NCBI RefSeq assembly: GCF_000420365.1
Contig: NZ_ATUU01000004.1
Coordinates: forward strand, 62,001-126,000
Direction: 5' to 3'
Length of the DNA stretch: 64,000 nucleotides
Source of the DNA: Weissella halotolerans DSM 20190
GTDB taxonomy: Bacteria > Bacillota > Bacilli > Lactobacillales > Lactobacillaceae
A program made the translations under genes and the position numbers. The stretch's first letter is position 1. Every line of letters begins with the position of its first letter. Shown here piece by piece: positions 18,114 through 26,935 of this stretch. The notes below the pieces were generated by a model. The model had not been told where the DNA came from and made no database searches. It saw only the letters and a program-made list of their open reading frames with translations.

Positions 18114-18680
18114 ATGAAACGAAAAGTGTTTGTTGTGACCGGAAATACAGGAACTGGCAAGACATCGGTTACGAAATATTTGAATGACTTTTATGAAATG
18201 CCAAAGGTGATTACGCATACTACTCGGCCACCACGGGAAGGTGAGCAAGACCAAGTTGATTATTATTTTGAATCACCAGAATCGTTTAAGCAAAACCACT
18301 ATTTAGAAACAGTACAGTATAATGGGTATCACTATGGGTCCTCGACCGAGGGGTTAGAACGCGCTTGGCAGAAGAACCCTCTGATTACCATTGTTTTAGA
18401 TACGGCTGGCGCCCAGACATATGCGCGTGAGTTGCCAGCTGATGAGGTTGTCGTAATTTATCTAACAGTTAGTGAACCGGCGGATTTGATTCACCGGCTA
18501 GCTAACCGTGGGGATGATGTGGCTAAGATTGAATCACGGCTTAAGAGCAAAGAATATCAACGTGATTTGACGTTGCCAGCCGCTTTAGCCAAGGGCAGCC
18601 ATGTGGTGGTAAATGATGATTGGGCTGACACTAAGCGGCAGATTGATCAGATAATTAAGGAAGAGATTAGTGAAAGTTGA
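18114..18680 (+). CDS. Guanylate kinase-like P-loop protein
   Basis: 188 residues with P-loop GNTGTGKTS at 9-17 and the guanylate-kinase hallmarks THTTRPPREGE and VDYYF. It may be a second, diverged GMP kinase or a related nucleotide kinase. The middle of the protein is less conserved than in housekeeping Gmk. ATG 18114 follows AGAGGAG at 13 bases. GTG 18102 or an ATG at 18078 are possible longer starts. It is followed after 15 bases by the low-complexity anchored protein. Confidence 0.7.
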   Translation: MKRKVFVVTGNTGTGKTSVTKYLNDFYEMPKVITHTTRPPREGEQDQVDYYFESPESFKQNHYLETVQYNGYHYGSSTEGLERAWQKNPLITIVLDTAGAQTYARELPADEVVVIYLTVSEPADLIHRLANRGDDVAKIESRLKSKEYQRDLTLPAALAKGSHVVVNDDWADTKRQIDQIIKEEISES

Positions 18681-18695
18681 GAGGAGGCTAATTAA

Positions 18696-19133
18696 ATGGC
18701 ATATCGAACACCACCTTTTATTACGCCAGTAGCATTAGTTTCAATGATTTTAGCTTTAAGTGCAGGGAATGCGGTGGTTAATGTGTCTACCAAAACCCAC
18801 AATGGGGCACCACGAAGTTCACAAAGTGTGACTTCTTCAGGGAGTGAAGAGCAGCAATCTAATACTGAATCTACGAGCCGGTCGACGACTGATAGTCAAT
18901 CAGTTAGTGAAAGTGGCCAACACAGTCAACATGAAAGTAGTCAGCAAGCTAGTAGTGAAAAGACGAAGGATCAAACAGATGATCAAAAGCAATCAAGTAA
19001 GCAAGGCGATGATAATCAAGACCATGATTAACAGGCAAATCAGGCTACTAGTAGTTCTGCTAGCAGTTCAACGGCTGTTAGTTCAAGTACTACTACCCCT
19101 GCGGCGAATAACCAAGAAACAGGAGGACAGTAA
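18696..19133 (+). pseudogene. Membrane-anchored Ser/Thr/Gln-rich protein cut by in-frame TAA
   Basis: The start at 18696 gives an N-terminal hydrophobic anchor (about residues 10-30, TPVALVSMILALSAG) followed by a Ser/Gln/Asp/Glu-rich extracytoplasmic tail. Translation stops at TAA 19029-19031 (111 residues), but the same frame continues with matching Ser/Thr/Ala-rich composition (QANQATSSSASSS) to TAA 19131-19133, just before the next ATG. The original codon was probably CAA. The shortened protein may still be made and work. The family is unrecognised. Confidence 0.6.
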
Positions 19134-19136
19134 GCC

Positions 19137-19958
19137 ATGTTATCATTGCTGGATTTATTAAACCATTACCTGGGTTTCTTTAATGTTAATTCGAAATTAA
19201 AAGGACGCATTTACTCTGTAATGGCGCTGGCTGGGGATGCCTATATCTTTTACTTGGCTACTCAATACATGATGAATAAGGCCTATTTGCGCGGTGGCCT
19301 GATTCTTTTGGCTGGACTCGTTATTTTGTATTTTGCCGTTATTAATATTGTCTATTATTTTACGGAAAAAACGGTTAAGTGGGACATTTCACCCTGGCTA
19401 GCTAAATATATGGGCAATAAACCTGAGGAGGGTAGTACTGGCGCTCAAACGGTTGCTTTTGTGCCCTCAAATGGAGTTTATGCTAAGGGTAAGGTTCTGC
19501 CAGCCACCGTTAGTGCCGATGCTGATATGCAAGCAGAATTAAAAAGTGTAGTCGAACAATTACAAGCACAACATTTAATGCAAGAAGATTACGGTCAATT
19601 GAGTCCTGAGCAGCAACTCAAACGTTTAGCAGGAACAGATGATGTGATTTATGCAAATGAACCCGGAACACCGTTACCCTATTATCGATTAGAAGATGAA
19701 CATAATGGGTTGGCGATCTATGGCGGTTTAAATGAAATGTTTGCTAAGCGGTTGGGGCGCATTACCCGCGTTGGGTTACAAAAGACAGCCGATGCACAAA
19801 AAGAGTATGATCTCTATATTGCCACCGCCGTGATTACTGGTGGTCCCGGTCATGAACGTGGCCGGTCAGGCTTACATACGGTGGTCCACCCTTACACCTT
19901 AAAGGTCGAGTTAGCCTACCAGAAGAGAAATAATAACGAACATTCTGATAACAAATAA
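19137..19958 (+). CDS. Membrane protein of unknown function
   Basis: 273 residues with hydrophobic segments at about 25-48 and 52-75, then a soluble domain of about 190 residues with a TGGPGHERGRSGLHTVVHPY motif near the end. I do not recognise a function. The AGGAGG site (19121-19126) lies inside the end of the interrupted frame before it, suggesting an operon of the kinase-like gene, the Ser-rich gene and this one. A promoter-terminator pair follows. Confidence 0.6.
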   Translation: MLSLLDLLNHYLGFFNVNSKLKGRIYSVMALAGDAYIFYLATQYMMNKAYLRGGLILLAGLVILYFAVINIVYYFTEKTVKWDISPWLAKYMGNKPEEGSTGAQTVAFVPSNGVYAKGKVLPATVSADADMQAELKSVVEQLQAQHLMQEDYGQLSPEQQLKRLAGTDDVIYANEPGTPLPYYRLEDEHNGLAIYGGLNEMFAKRLGRITRVGLQKTADAQKEYDLYIATAVITGGPGHERGRSGLHTVVHPYTLKVELAYQKRNNNEHSDNK

Positions 19959-19991
19959 CCATTTAGTTAAGCTAATCTTAGTAGTCAGTGA

Positions 19992-20020
19992 TTGACAGGG
20001 TTAATTGTTAAGCATAATAT
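19992..20020 (+). promoter_or_regulatory. Promoter of the glutamine-type ABC operon
   Basis: TTGACA (19992-19997), 17 bases, TAATAT (20015-20020): a near-consensus sigma-A promoter. Transcription would start around 20027, only a few bases before the terminator hairpin at 20034. Confidence 0.65.
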
Positions 20021-20033
20021 TATTAATAATAGC

Positions 20034-20066
20034 ACCCGGCATGGATAGACTATGTCGGGTTTTTTC
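20034..20066 (+). terminator. Terminator or leader attenuator before glnQ
   Basis: ACCCGGCAT/ATGTCGGGT stem (one G-U), then T6. It may end the 18114-19958 unit. It also lies downstream of the promoter at 19992-20020 and so would act on the ABC operon as an early attenuator. Confidence 0.8.
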
Positions 20067-20123
20067 TTAGCAGACAATGCAGATATCAAGAGTGTAGGCT
20101 GTATGTTAGAGGAGGAGTCTGGG

Positions 20124-20858
20124 ATGTCGATGATAGAATTTAAAGATGTTGAGAAGTATTACGGTGATTTTCATGCCCTTAAGGATATTAATTTGGATGT
20201 TGAAACAGGCGAAACCGTGGTGCTCATCGGTCCTTCTGGGTCAGGTAAATCAACCTTAATTCGCTCTGTTAATGGTCTGGAAACGATTCAAAAGGGCCAA
20301 TTAATTGTAAATGGTCAAGATTTAGCGGATCCTAAAACGAATTTAAATCGGATTCGTAAGGATGTGGGGATGGTTTTTCAACATTTCAACCTTTATGCGA
20401 ATAAGACAGTCTTGGAGAACATTATGTTGGCTCCCCGTTTAGTCTTGCATCGAGATGAAGCCGAGAATAAAAAAGTTGCCATGGGTCTACTAGAAAGAGT
20501 TAATTTAGTTGATCAGGCAAATAAGTACCCCTCAACCTTATCTGGTGGTCAGCAACAGCGGATTGCCATTGCGCGTTCTTTAGCCATGAAGCCAAAGGCG
20601 TTGCTTTTTGATGAACCAACATCAGCCTTAGATCCAGAAATGGTTAATGACGTTTTAAAATTTATGCGTGAAATTGCGCAAGATTCGTCGATGACCATGT
20701 TAGTTGTGACCCACGAGATGGGCTTTGCCAAGCAAGTTGCAGATCGAGTTATTTTTATGGCTGACGGTCAAATCCTAGAAGATTCGCCAACCAAGGAATT
20801 CTTTGAACAACCAAGTGAACCACGTGCGCGCAAGTTTTTGTCACAGATTGTGCATTAG
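20124..20858 (+). CDS. glnQ: Polar amino acid ABC transporter ATPase
   Basis: ATPase of a GlnQ/PAAT-type importer, 244 residues. Walker A is GPSGSGKST near 36, the Q-loop VFQHFNLY, the signature LSGGQQQR near 138, Walker B LLFDEPTSALD and the switch His in VVTHEM. ATG 20124 follows GAGGAGG (20109-20115) at 8 bases. An upstream in-frame ATG at 20052 is inside the terminator hairpin and was rejected. First gene of a four-gene operon; glutamine or glutamate is the likely but unproven substrate. Confidence 0.93.
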   Translation: MSMIEFKDVEKYYGDFHALKDINLDVETGETVVLIGPSGSGKSTLIRSVNGLETIQKGQLIVNGQDLADPKTNLNRIRKDVGMVFQHFNLYANKTVLENIMLAPRLVLHRDEAENKKVAMGLLERVNLVDQANKYPSTLSGGQQQRIAIARSLAMKPKALLFDEPTSALDPEMVNDVLKFMREIAQDSSMTMLVVTHEMGFAKQVADRVIFMADGQILEDSPTKEFFEQPSEPRARKFLSQIVH

Positions 20859-20870
20859 GAGGTGGTGAAG

Positions 20871-21710
20871 ATGGCAAGAAAAGTTAATCAATGGTTAGCA
20901 ACGGCCCTGACCACCGGTGGGATGGTCTTACTGGCCTTGGGCTTATCGACTGCAACGGCCTCAGAAGTTAAGAATGAAGCCTACCAACGTATTCAAAAGA
21001 GTGACCAAATGGTTTGGGGTGTGAAAGGTGATACGCGGTTAATGGGCTTGATGGATATTAAGACTGGTAAATTACAAGGTTTTGATATTGATATGGCCCG
21101 TGAGGTAACGCATCATATTGACCCTAAGTTAAAAGTGAAGTTGACTCAAGTTACTTCGGGAACCCGGGTACCAATGCTTTTAAATGGGAATATTGATGCT
21201 GTCATTGCAACCATGACCATTACGCCGGAACGACAGAAGGTGGTTGCCTTTTCTGACCCTTACTTTAATGCCGGGCAGGCGATCATGGTCCGTAAAGATA
21301 GTAAGATAAAGTCAGTCAAGGATCTTAATAAGTCAGGAGTTAGAGTCCTTGGGGTAACTGGGTCTAATTCTGAACAAAATATGAAAAAGGCTGCGCCTAA
21401 AGCTAAGGTGGTTAGTTTACCCGACTATGCAACTGCAATGACGGCTCTGGAAACTGGGCAAGGTGATGCGTTGACTAGCGATAGTGGTATTCTTTATGGA
21501 CTTGCTTATGGGGATCAGAAGGTTAAGGTGGTCGGCAAAACCTTCACCGAGGAGCCCTATGGAATTGCCCTAGATAAAAACAACCCCAAGTTGCAAAAAA
21601 AGGTTAACCAAGCCATTAAAAAGATGCGCAAGGATGGTAGCTACGACCACTTGGTAAAGAAGTGGTTCAGTAGGGTGCCTGGTCTTGACTGGAAGGAGAT
21701 TGCTAAATAA
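20871..21710 (+). CDS. Amino acid ABC transporter substrate-binding protein
   Basis: Class 3 periplasmic-type binding protein (279 residues): VWGVKGDTRLMGLMD, GFDIDMAREV, NGNIDAVIATMTITPER and VAFSDPYF are typical. The N-terminus is a signal peptide (TGGMVLLALGLSTATAS) with no lipobox cysteine, so it should be cleaved by signal peptidase I or stay as a signal anchor rather than be lipidated. The ATG at 20871 lies 8 bases after AGGAGG (20857-20862). A GTG at 20862 is inside that site. It overlaps the next gene by one base. Confidence 0.9.
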   Translation: MARKVNQWLATALTTGGMVLLALGLSTATASEVKNEAYQRIQKSDQMVWGVKGDTRLMGLMDIKTGKLQGFDIDMAREVTHHIDPKLKVKLTQVTSGTRVPMLLNGNIDAVIATMTITPERQKVVAFSDPYFNAGQAIMVRKDSKIKSVKDLNKSGVRVLGVTGSNSEQNMKKAAPKAKVVSLPDYATAMTALETGQGDALTSDSGILYGLAYGDQKVKVVGKTFTEEPYGIALDKNNPKLQKKVNQAIKKMRKDGSYDHLVKKWFSRVPGLDWKEIAK

Positions 21711-22357
21711 TGTGGACATTATTTCAAAGTCATGCAAATGAATTTATTTCTGGTTTTGGTTGGACCATTTTATCAAGCATCATTGCGCTGGCAGGATCGT
21801 TAGTTTTAGGGACTGTCTTTGCCTTAATGGAAGTGGTGCCGAATCGCTTAACCAATATAATTGCAAAAATATATATTGAGATTGTACGAAATATCCCGTT
21901 GCTGGTTATCACGATGTTCTTTTATGTGGTTGTGGCCAGAGTCTGGCATCTAAATGGTTTTGCAGCAGGTACGATTGGTTTGACCCTTTATACATCAGCC
22001 TTTATTGCTGAGACGGTTCGGGCTGGTATTAACTCAGTTGATAAGGGCCAACTAGAAGGCGCTTTATCCAATGGCCTTTCCTGGTGGGAAAGTATGCGCT
22101 ATGTGGTGTTACCACAAGCCTTTCGTTTGGTGATTCCGCCATTGGGTAACCAATTTATTTCCTTGATTAAGAATTCATCCATTTTGGCTTTCGTAGCTGG
22201 CATGGATTTAATGTATCAAGCCAATATGTTATCGCAGGCGACCTTTGATACCTTTGGTCCCTACATTATTGTGGGTATCCTCTACCTGATTTTAACGATG
22301 CCCCTAAGTTATTATATGCAGTATTTAGAAAAGCACTTAGCACAAGGGGGGGCCTAA
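21710..22357 (+). CDS. Amino acid ABC transporter permease 1
   Basis: 215 residues, about five membrane helices, HisM/GlnP type. The EAA loop that meets the ATPase is seen as EGALSNGLSWWESMRYVVLPQAFR in the C-terminal half. The ATG overlaps the TAA of the binding-protein gene (TAATG), implying coupled translation. It is a paralogue of the next gene; the two probably form a heterodimer. Confidence 0.92.
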   Translation: MWTLFQSHANEFISGFGWTILSSIIALAGSLVLGTVFALMEVVPNRLTNIIAKIYIEIVRNIPLLVITMFFYVVVARVWHLNGFAAGTIGLTLYTSAFIAETVRAGINSVDKGQLEGALSNGLSWWESMRYVVLPQAFRLVIPPLGNQFISLIKNSSILAFVAGMDLMYQANMLSQATFDTFGPYIIVGILYLILTMPLSYYMQYLEKHLAQGGA

Positions 22358-22360
22358 ACA

Positions 22361-23017
22361 ATGCAAGAATTAATACAAGCTTATTCATGGATTAATTTAC
22401 GCTTTCTCCTAATGGGGTTGTGGGTGACAATTGAAGTTTCTGTCATTTCAATCGGTTTGAGTTTTGTGATTGGGTCACTCTTAGGTATTATCCGTTATAT
22501 GAAGTTAGGCTGGTTTTCTAAAATTGTCGGCTTTATTGTTGACGTGATTCGTAACCTGCCCCTGCTGTTAATTATCTTCTTCACCTATTTTGGGTTACCT
22601 AAGATTGGTATCCATATGGGCGTGATGATGTCGACAACGGTAGCCATGACAATCTTTGAGTCCGCCATGATTGCTGAAATTGTCCGTTCTGGAATTCTTG
22701 CTGTGCCAAAAGGGCAGTTGGAAGGCGCCCTATCAAATGGGTTAACCATGCCAGAAACGTTATGGCATATTTTATTGCCCCAGGCCTATAAGAAAATGAT
22801 TCCTCCTTTGGTATCACAGTTTGTGTCGTTAATTAAAGATACTTCTTTAGCAACGATTATTATGTTGCCAGAGGTAACCTTCCGGGCCCAAACGATTTAT
22901 GCGCAAAAGCCCCAGGCCATTATTCCCATGTTTATCATGTTGGCCTTACTTTATTTCGTATTAAACTTTACAGTTTCACAACTAGGCAGTTATTTTGACC
23001 GTCGTATGGAAGCTTAA
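22361..23017 (+). CDS. Amino acid ABC transporter permease 2
   Basis: 218 residues, about five membrane helices, with the EAA motif EGALSNGLTMPETLWHILLP. It starts 3 bases after the first permease and ends the operon before a strong terminator. Together with the ATPase at 20124 and the binding protein at 20871 it completes an importer. Confidence 0.92.
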   Translation: MQELIQAYSWINLRFLLMGLWVTIEVSVISIGLSFVIGSLLGIIRYMKLGWFSKIVGFIVDVIRNLPLLLIIFFTYFGLPKIGIHMGVMMSTTVAMTIFESAMIAEIVRSGILAVPKGQLEGALSNGLTMPETLWHILLPQAYKKMIPPLVSQFVSLIKDTSLATIIMLPEVTFRAQTIYAQKPQAIIPMFIMLALLYFVLNFTVSQLGSYFDRRMEA

Positions 23018-23031
23018 TAAGAATAAACCAG

Positions 23032-23068
23032 AAAAAGAACTAGTGTTTACGGCACTAGTTCTTTTTTC
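23032..23068 (+). terminator. Terminator after the amino acid ABC operon
   Basis: AAAAAGAACTAGTG/CACTAGTTCTTTTTT stem with a TTTACGG loop and T-run. Confidence 0.95.
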
Positions 23069-23153
23069 TTAGCTAAATTAAGGTTTTTAATGAGTAAATG
23101 TAAAGTAAAATACGCATTTGATTAAAATAATGTGGATAAAATTAGAAAAATGA

Positions 23154-23182
23154 TTGACAGTGTTAATATGACAGTTTATATT
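23154..23182 (+). promoter_or_regulatory. oppA promoter
   Basis: TTGACA (23154-23159), 17 bases, TATATT (23177-23182), 58 bases before the oppA ATG. The flanks are AT-rich, as in strong promoters. Confidence 0.8.
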
Positions 23183-23240
23183 TGTTAAACAAAGTTGATT
23201 TCTCATCAAATTTTAAGAAGAGTAAAAGAGGGTACCGGTT

Positions 23241-24866
23241 ATGAAAAAACTAACAAAGAACATTGCACTCTTATCGGCTGGTCTCGCAACTGCGGGGGCC
23301 CTTGGCACCGTTTCAGCGGATGCAGCTAAGTATAAAACAATTCGTTGGTCGCAAAGTGACATTCTAAGTAGTATGGATCCATCAAAGACAACAACGAATA
23401 TTGATTTTACTGCCATTACAGCTACTGGTGATGGCTTGTACCGGGCTAATCAAAAAGGCGATTTTGTACTGTCAGCGGCGGATTCAGTTGAAGAATCAGA
23501 GGATGGCTTAACCAACACCTTTAAATTAAAGCCTGATTTGAAATGGTCGAATGGTGATCCACTGACGGCCCACGATTTTGTTTATGGTTGGCAACGGACG
23601 AATGATCCTAAGACGGCGTCACAGTATGCCTACCTGTACTCGGGTATCAACAATGCGGATGCCATCCAAAAGGGTGATGAAAAGGACTTGAGTAAGCTAG
23701 GGGTGAAAGCCTTGGACGATCAGACCCTGCAGGTTGAATTAGAAAAGCCAATGCCACAGTTAAAGTCGATTCTTGCTAATGCACCGTTCTTCCCACAAAA
23801 TGAAAAGTTCGTTAAGCATGCGGGCAAGAAATACGGGACAGCCGCTAAGTACACCTTGTCTTCAGGCCCTTATAAGATGAAAAAGTGGTCTGGTTCTAGT
23901 GATACCTACACCTTAGTTAAAAATAAGAACTATTATGATGCGGATGTTGTTAAGACACCAAAAATCAAGATGGCCACGGTTAAAGAGCAAAACACTGGCT
24001 ATAACCTATACAAGTCTAATAAGTTGGACTATACGACCCTGTCACCAGAACAGGTAAAGAAGGCTAAGAATACTAAGGCCTACCGGACGATTCCAGAAGC
24101 TACGACAGCCTACCTTCAACTGAATGAAAAGAAGGTTAAGGCCTTCAAGAATACCAAGGTGCGGCAAGCCTTCTCTTATGCAATTGACCGTGAGACCTTT
24201 GCTGATAAAATTCTGACTGGTAGCGCAACGCCAGCTAAAACGTTTACCGCAACGAAGTTGGTTAAGGATCCTAACACAGGAAAGGACTTTGCTAAGTCAG
24301 CGGCAGTCAAAGGAGTCAACACCTACAATCTTAAAAAGGCTCAGAAGCTTTTGAAACAGGGAATGAAGGAAGCCGGGGTTAAGAAGATTAAGGTACAAAT
24401 GTTGACCGACGACACATCTGGTGCAAAACGGTCAGCCCAATTTGTTCAGTCACAGTATGAAAAGCTAGATGGCGTTAAGGTAACGATTAAGACCGTGCCA
24501 TTTAAGCAACGGATTAACCTATCTGAGAAGCGTGATTTTGATATGGTGGTTTCCCTCTGGGGAGCTGACTATGCTGATCCATCAACCTTCTTAGACTTGT
24601 ATAAGTCCGATTCTTCCTTCAATGAAGGTGGCTGGAAGAATGAGGAGTACGATCAACTCCTTGATGATGCAGCCAATAAGAACGTCAATGATCCTAAGGC
24701 ACGCTTTAAGGATTTGACTAAGGCAGAACAAATCTTAGATAAGGAAGCTGGCTTAGTACCTTTGTACTACCGGTCACAGGCAGCCTTGCAACGGACTAGC
24801 ATTAAGCACATGGTTACAAACACCTCTGGAGCTAGTTTCGACTGGAAGTGGGCCTACAAAAAATAA
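23241..24866 (+). CDS. oppA: Oligopeptide ABC transporter substrate-binding protein
   Basis: Class 5 (SBP_bac_5) peptide-binding protein, 541 residues. Typical segments are LKPDLKWSNGDPLTAHDFVYGWQRT near 100, KVRQAFSYAIDRE near 315 and YADPSTFLDLY near 450. The signal peptide (IALLSAGLATAGALGTVSADA) lacks the lipobox cysteine usual in OppA, so the protein is predicted to be cleaved by signal peptidase I. Codon use suggests high expression. A hairpin separates it from oppB. Peptides taken up would feed PepV (14679-16100). Confidence 0.93.
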   Translation: MKKLTKNIALLSAGLATAGALGTVSADAAKYKTIRWSQSDILSSMDPSKTTTNIDFTAITATGDGLYRANQKGDFVLSAADSVEESEDGLTNTFKLKPDLKWSNGDPLTAHDFVYGWQRTNDPKTASQYAYLYSGINNADAIQKGDEKDLSKLGVKALDDQTLQVELEKPMPQLKSILANAPFFPQNEKFVKHAGKKYGTAAKYTLSSGPYKMKKWSGSSDTYTLVKNKNYYDADVVKTPKIKMATVKEQNTGYNLYKSNKLDYTTLSPEQVKKAKNTKAYRTIPEATTAYLQLNEKKVKAFKNTKVRQAFSYAIDRETFADKILTGSATPAKTFTATKLVKDPNTGKDFAKSAAVKGVNTYNLKKAQKLLKQGMKEAGVKKIKVQMLTDDTSGAKRSAQFVQSQYEKLDGVKVTIKTVPFKQRINLSEKRDFDMVVSLWGADYADPSTFLDLYKSDSSFNEGGWKNEEYDQLLDDAANKNVNDPKARFKDLTKAEQILDKEAGLVPLYYRSQAALQRTSIKHMVTNTSGASFDWKWAYKK

Positions 24867-24888
24867 TTAAAACAGGATAGATGCATGA

Positions 24889-24922
24889 ACAGCATGGTGG
24901 ATGTTGACGTCTACCATGCTGT
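24889..24922 (+). promoter_or_regulatory. oppA-oppB intercistronic hairpin
   Basis: ACAGCATGGTGGA pairs with TCTACCATGCTGT over 13 base pairs (loop TGTTGACG), with no following T-run. It is more likely an mRNA-stabilising or processing element that lets oppA be made in excess over the permease genes than a full terminator. Confidence 0.6.
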
Positions 24923-24960
24923 CCTTGTGCTAACTACAAGATAGGAAGGTTTGTTGAACA

Positions 24961-25881
24961 ATGTTTAAATATGTTATGAAACGCCTAGGGATTATTGTTT
25001 TTACCCTAATCTTAATTATTTCGGCGACGTTCTTCCTAATGAAGTTAATGCCTGGTTCGCCGTTGGCAAATGCCGAACGTCTATCAGGTGATCAGCAGCG
25101 GCTAATTGAGGCCCAATACGGCTTGGACAAGCCACTGTTGGTTCAATACTGGAACTACTTGGTTAATGCCTTGCATCTTGATTTTGGAACATCCTTCCAG
25201 TTTCAAGGACAACCGGTATCAACCTTAATTGCACAGCGCATTGGCCCTTCGGCTCAACTGGGAATTCAAGCAATTGTCTTTGGGGTGATTGCCGGAATCG
25301 GGCTAGGGGCGGCGGCAGCAGTCCGGCGTAATACGAAGACTGATACTGCGCTGTCTATTTTGGCCGTATTAGGTATCTCAGTTCCTTCCTTTGTGGTGGC
25401 AGCGCTATTGCAATATTACATTGGCTTAAAGCTTGATTGGTTACCAATTGCGGGTTGGGAAGGTTTTGCCTATACAATTTTGCCTACCATTGCCCTAGGC
25501 TTACAGCCGCTGGCGATTTCGGCTCGCTTTATTCGCACGGAAATGGTTGAAGTGATGGGGTCGGACTATATCGAATTGGCCCGGGCTAAGGGCTTGTCTC
25601 GTAGTGAGATCGTTTGGAAACACGCTTTGCGAAATTCACTGATTCCCCTGGTTACCTTAATTGGCCCCATGGCCGTTAATTTGATGACCGGATCAATCGT
25701 CATTGAGCAGATCTTTACCATTCCCGGAATTGGTAGTCAGTTTGTTAATTCTATTTTGACGAACGATTATCCGGTAATTATGGGGACTACAATTGTATAT
25801 TCAATGATGCTGATGGTGGTCTTGCTCATTACCGATGTTGTCTATGGGTTAATTGATCCCCGCATTCGCTTGGCAGATTAA
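24961..25881 (+). CDS. oppB: Oligopeptide ABC permease
   Basis: 306 residues, six membrane helices. The N-terminal MFKYVMKRLGIIVFTLILI helix and the PGSPLA loop are typical of the OppB/DppB family. The EAA loop is ELARAKGLSRSEIVWKHALR. It is preceded by AGGAAGG and followed 11 bases later by oppC. Confidence 0.95.
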   Translation: MFKYVMKRLGIIVFTLILIISATFFLMKLMPGSPLANAERLSGDQQRLIEAQYGLDKPLLVQYWNYLVNALHLDFGTSFQFQGQPVSTLIAQRIGPSAQLGIQAIVFGVIAGIGLGAAAAVRRNTKTDTALSILAVLGISVPSFVVAALLQYYIGLKLDWLPIAGWEGFAYTILPTIALGLQPLAISARFIRTEMVEVMGSDYIELARAKGLSRSEIVWKHALRNSLIPLVTLIGPMAVNLMTGSIVIEQIFTIPGIGSQFVNSILTNDYPVIMGTTIVYSMMLMVVLLITDVVYGLIDPRIRLAD

Positions 25882-25892
25882 GGAGGAAAACA

Positions 25893-26918
25893 ATGGCTGA
25901 ACAAGCAACAGGATTAACAGCTGAAGGGTTTGATTTTATACCAATGGATCGGGCCATGACGGCCGAAAAAATTGATCGTCCTGCATTAAGTTTCCGCCAA
26001 GATGCTTGGCGGCGGTTAAAGAAAAACAAGGGGGCTTTGGTCTCGTTTTGGATTCTGATCATCGTCTTCTTGTTTGCCTTTTTATCGGTTCCCTATGCGA
26101 ATCCTAAGACTACTTCCCATCAAGATGTGATGCAGCAAAATTTACCACCTAAGCTGCCAGGAAATATTCCAGGTCTTCGTGGTGAAACAGTGGTTGATGG
26201 TGAAAAGATTGATGCTTATGCTGACGCTGGTTTACCAAAGGATGTCTACCATCCCTTTGGAACTGATGAATTTGGTCGGGATCTCTTTAAGCGTGTTCTC
26301 TATGGAACACGGGTTTCATTAGAAGTGGCGCTGATTGCTGCCCTGATTGACTTAGTGATCGGAATTACCTTTGGAATGATATCTGGTTGGATGGGTGGCC
26401 GTGTTGATCTGGTCATGCAACGGATTATCGAAATTGTATCTTCTATTCCAAACTTGGTAGTCTTTGTGCTTTTAATTTTAATTATGAAGCCTGGCATGTT
26501 TTCAATTGCCTTAGGAATTGCGCTCACTTCTTGGGTGACGATGGCCCGTCTGGTACGAGCTGATGTCCTATCAGCGAAGGAACAAGATTATATTTCCGCA
26601 GCACGAACTTTGGGATCAAGCTCTTGGTGGATTGGGCTTAAACACCTACTACCTAATATGTCATCAACAATTATCGTCCAGTTGATGTTTACTATTCCAT
26701 CAGCAATTTTCTTTGAAGCTTTGCTTTCTTATATGGGGTTAGGTATTCCCGTACCAATGGCATCATTGGGAACCTTGTTGAATGATGGACAGAAGGTCTT
26801 TCAGTTTTATCCTTATCAATTAATTATCCCAGCGATTGTCTTATCAGTGATCATGATTGCCTTTAACCTGCTTGGCGACGGGTTACGAGATGCATTTGAC
26901 CCACGGACACGGGATTAG
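25893..26918 (+). CDS. oppC: Oligopeptide ABC permease
   Basis: 341 residues. The N-terminal segment SFRQDAWRRLKKNKGALVSF leads into the first helix, then HPFGTDEFGRDLFKRVLYG, and the EAA loop SAARTLGSSSWWIGLKHLLP. OppC/DppC family. AGGAGG precedes the ATG, and the gene is translationally close to oppB and oppD. Confidence 0.95.
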   Translation: MAEQATGLTAEGFDFIPMDRAMTAEKIDRPALSFRQDAWRRLKKNKGALVSFWILIIVFLFAFLSVPYANPKTTSHQDVMQQNLPPKLPGNIPGLRGETVVDGEKIDAYADAGLPKDVYHPFGTDEFGRDLFKRVLYGTRVSLEVALIAALIDLVIGITFGMISGWMGGRVDLVMQRIIEIVSSIPNLVVFVLLILIMKPGMFSIALGIALTSWVTMARLVRADVLSAKEQDYISAARTLGSSSWWIGLKHLLPNMSSTIIVQLMFTIPSAIFFEALLSYMGLGIPVPMASLGTLLNDGQKVFQFYPYQLIIPAIVLSVIMIAFNLLGDGLRDAFDPRTRD

Positions 26919-26935
26919 AAGGAGTGAAGACGGTT

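Noticed and set aside
20052-20123. Longer start of the glutamine-type ATPase
   Set aside because: The ATG at 20052 is inside a terminator stem; ATG 20124 has GAGGAGG at 8 bases.
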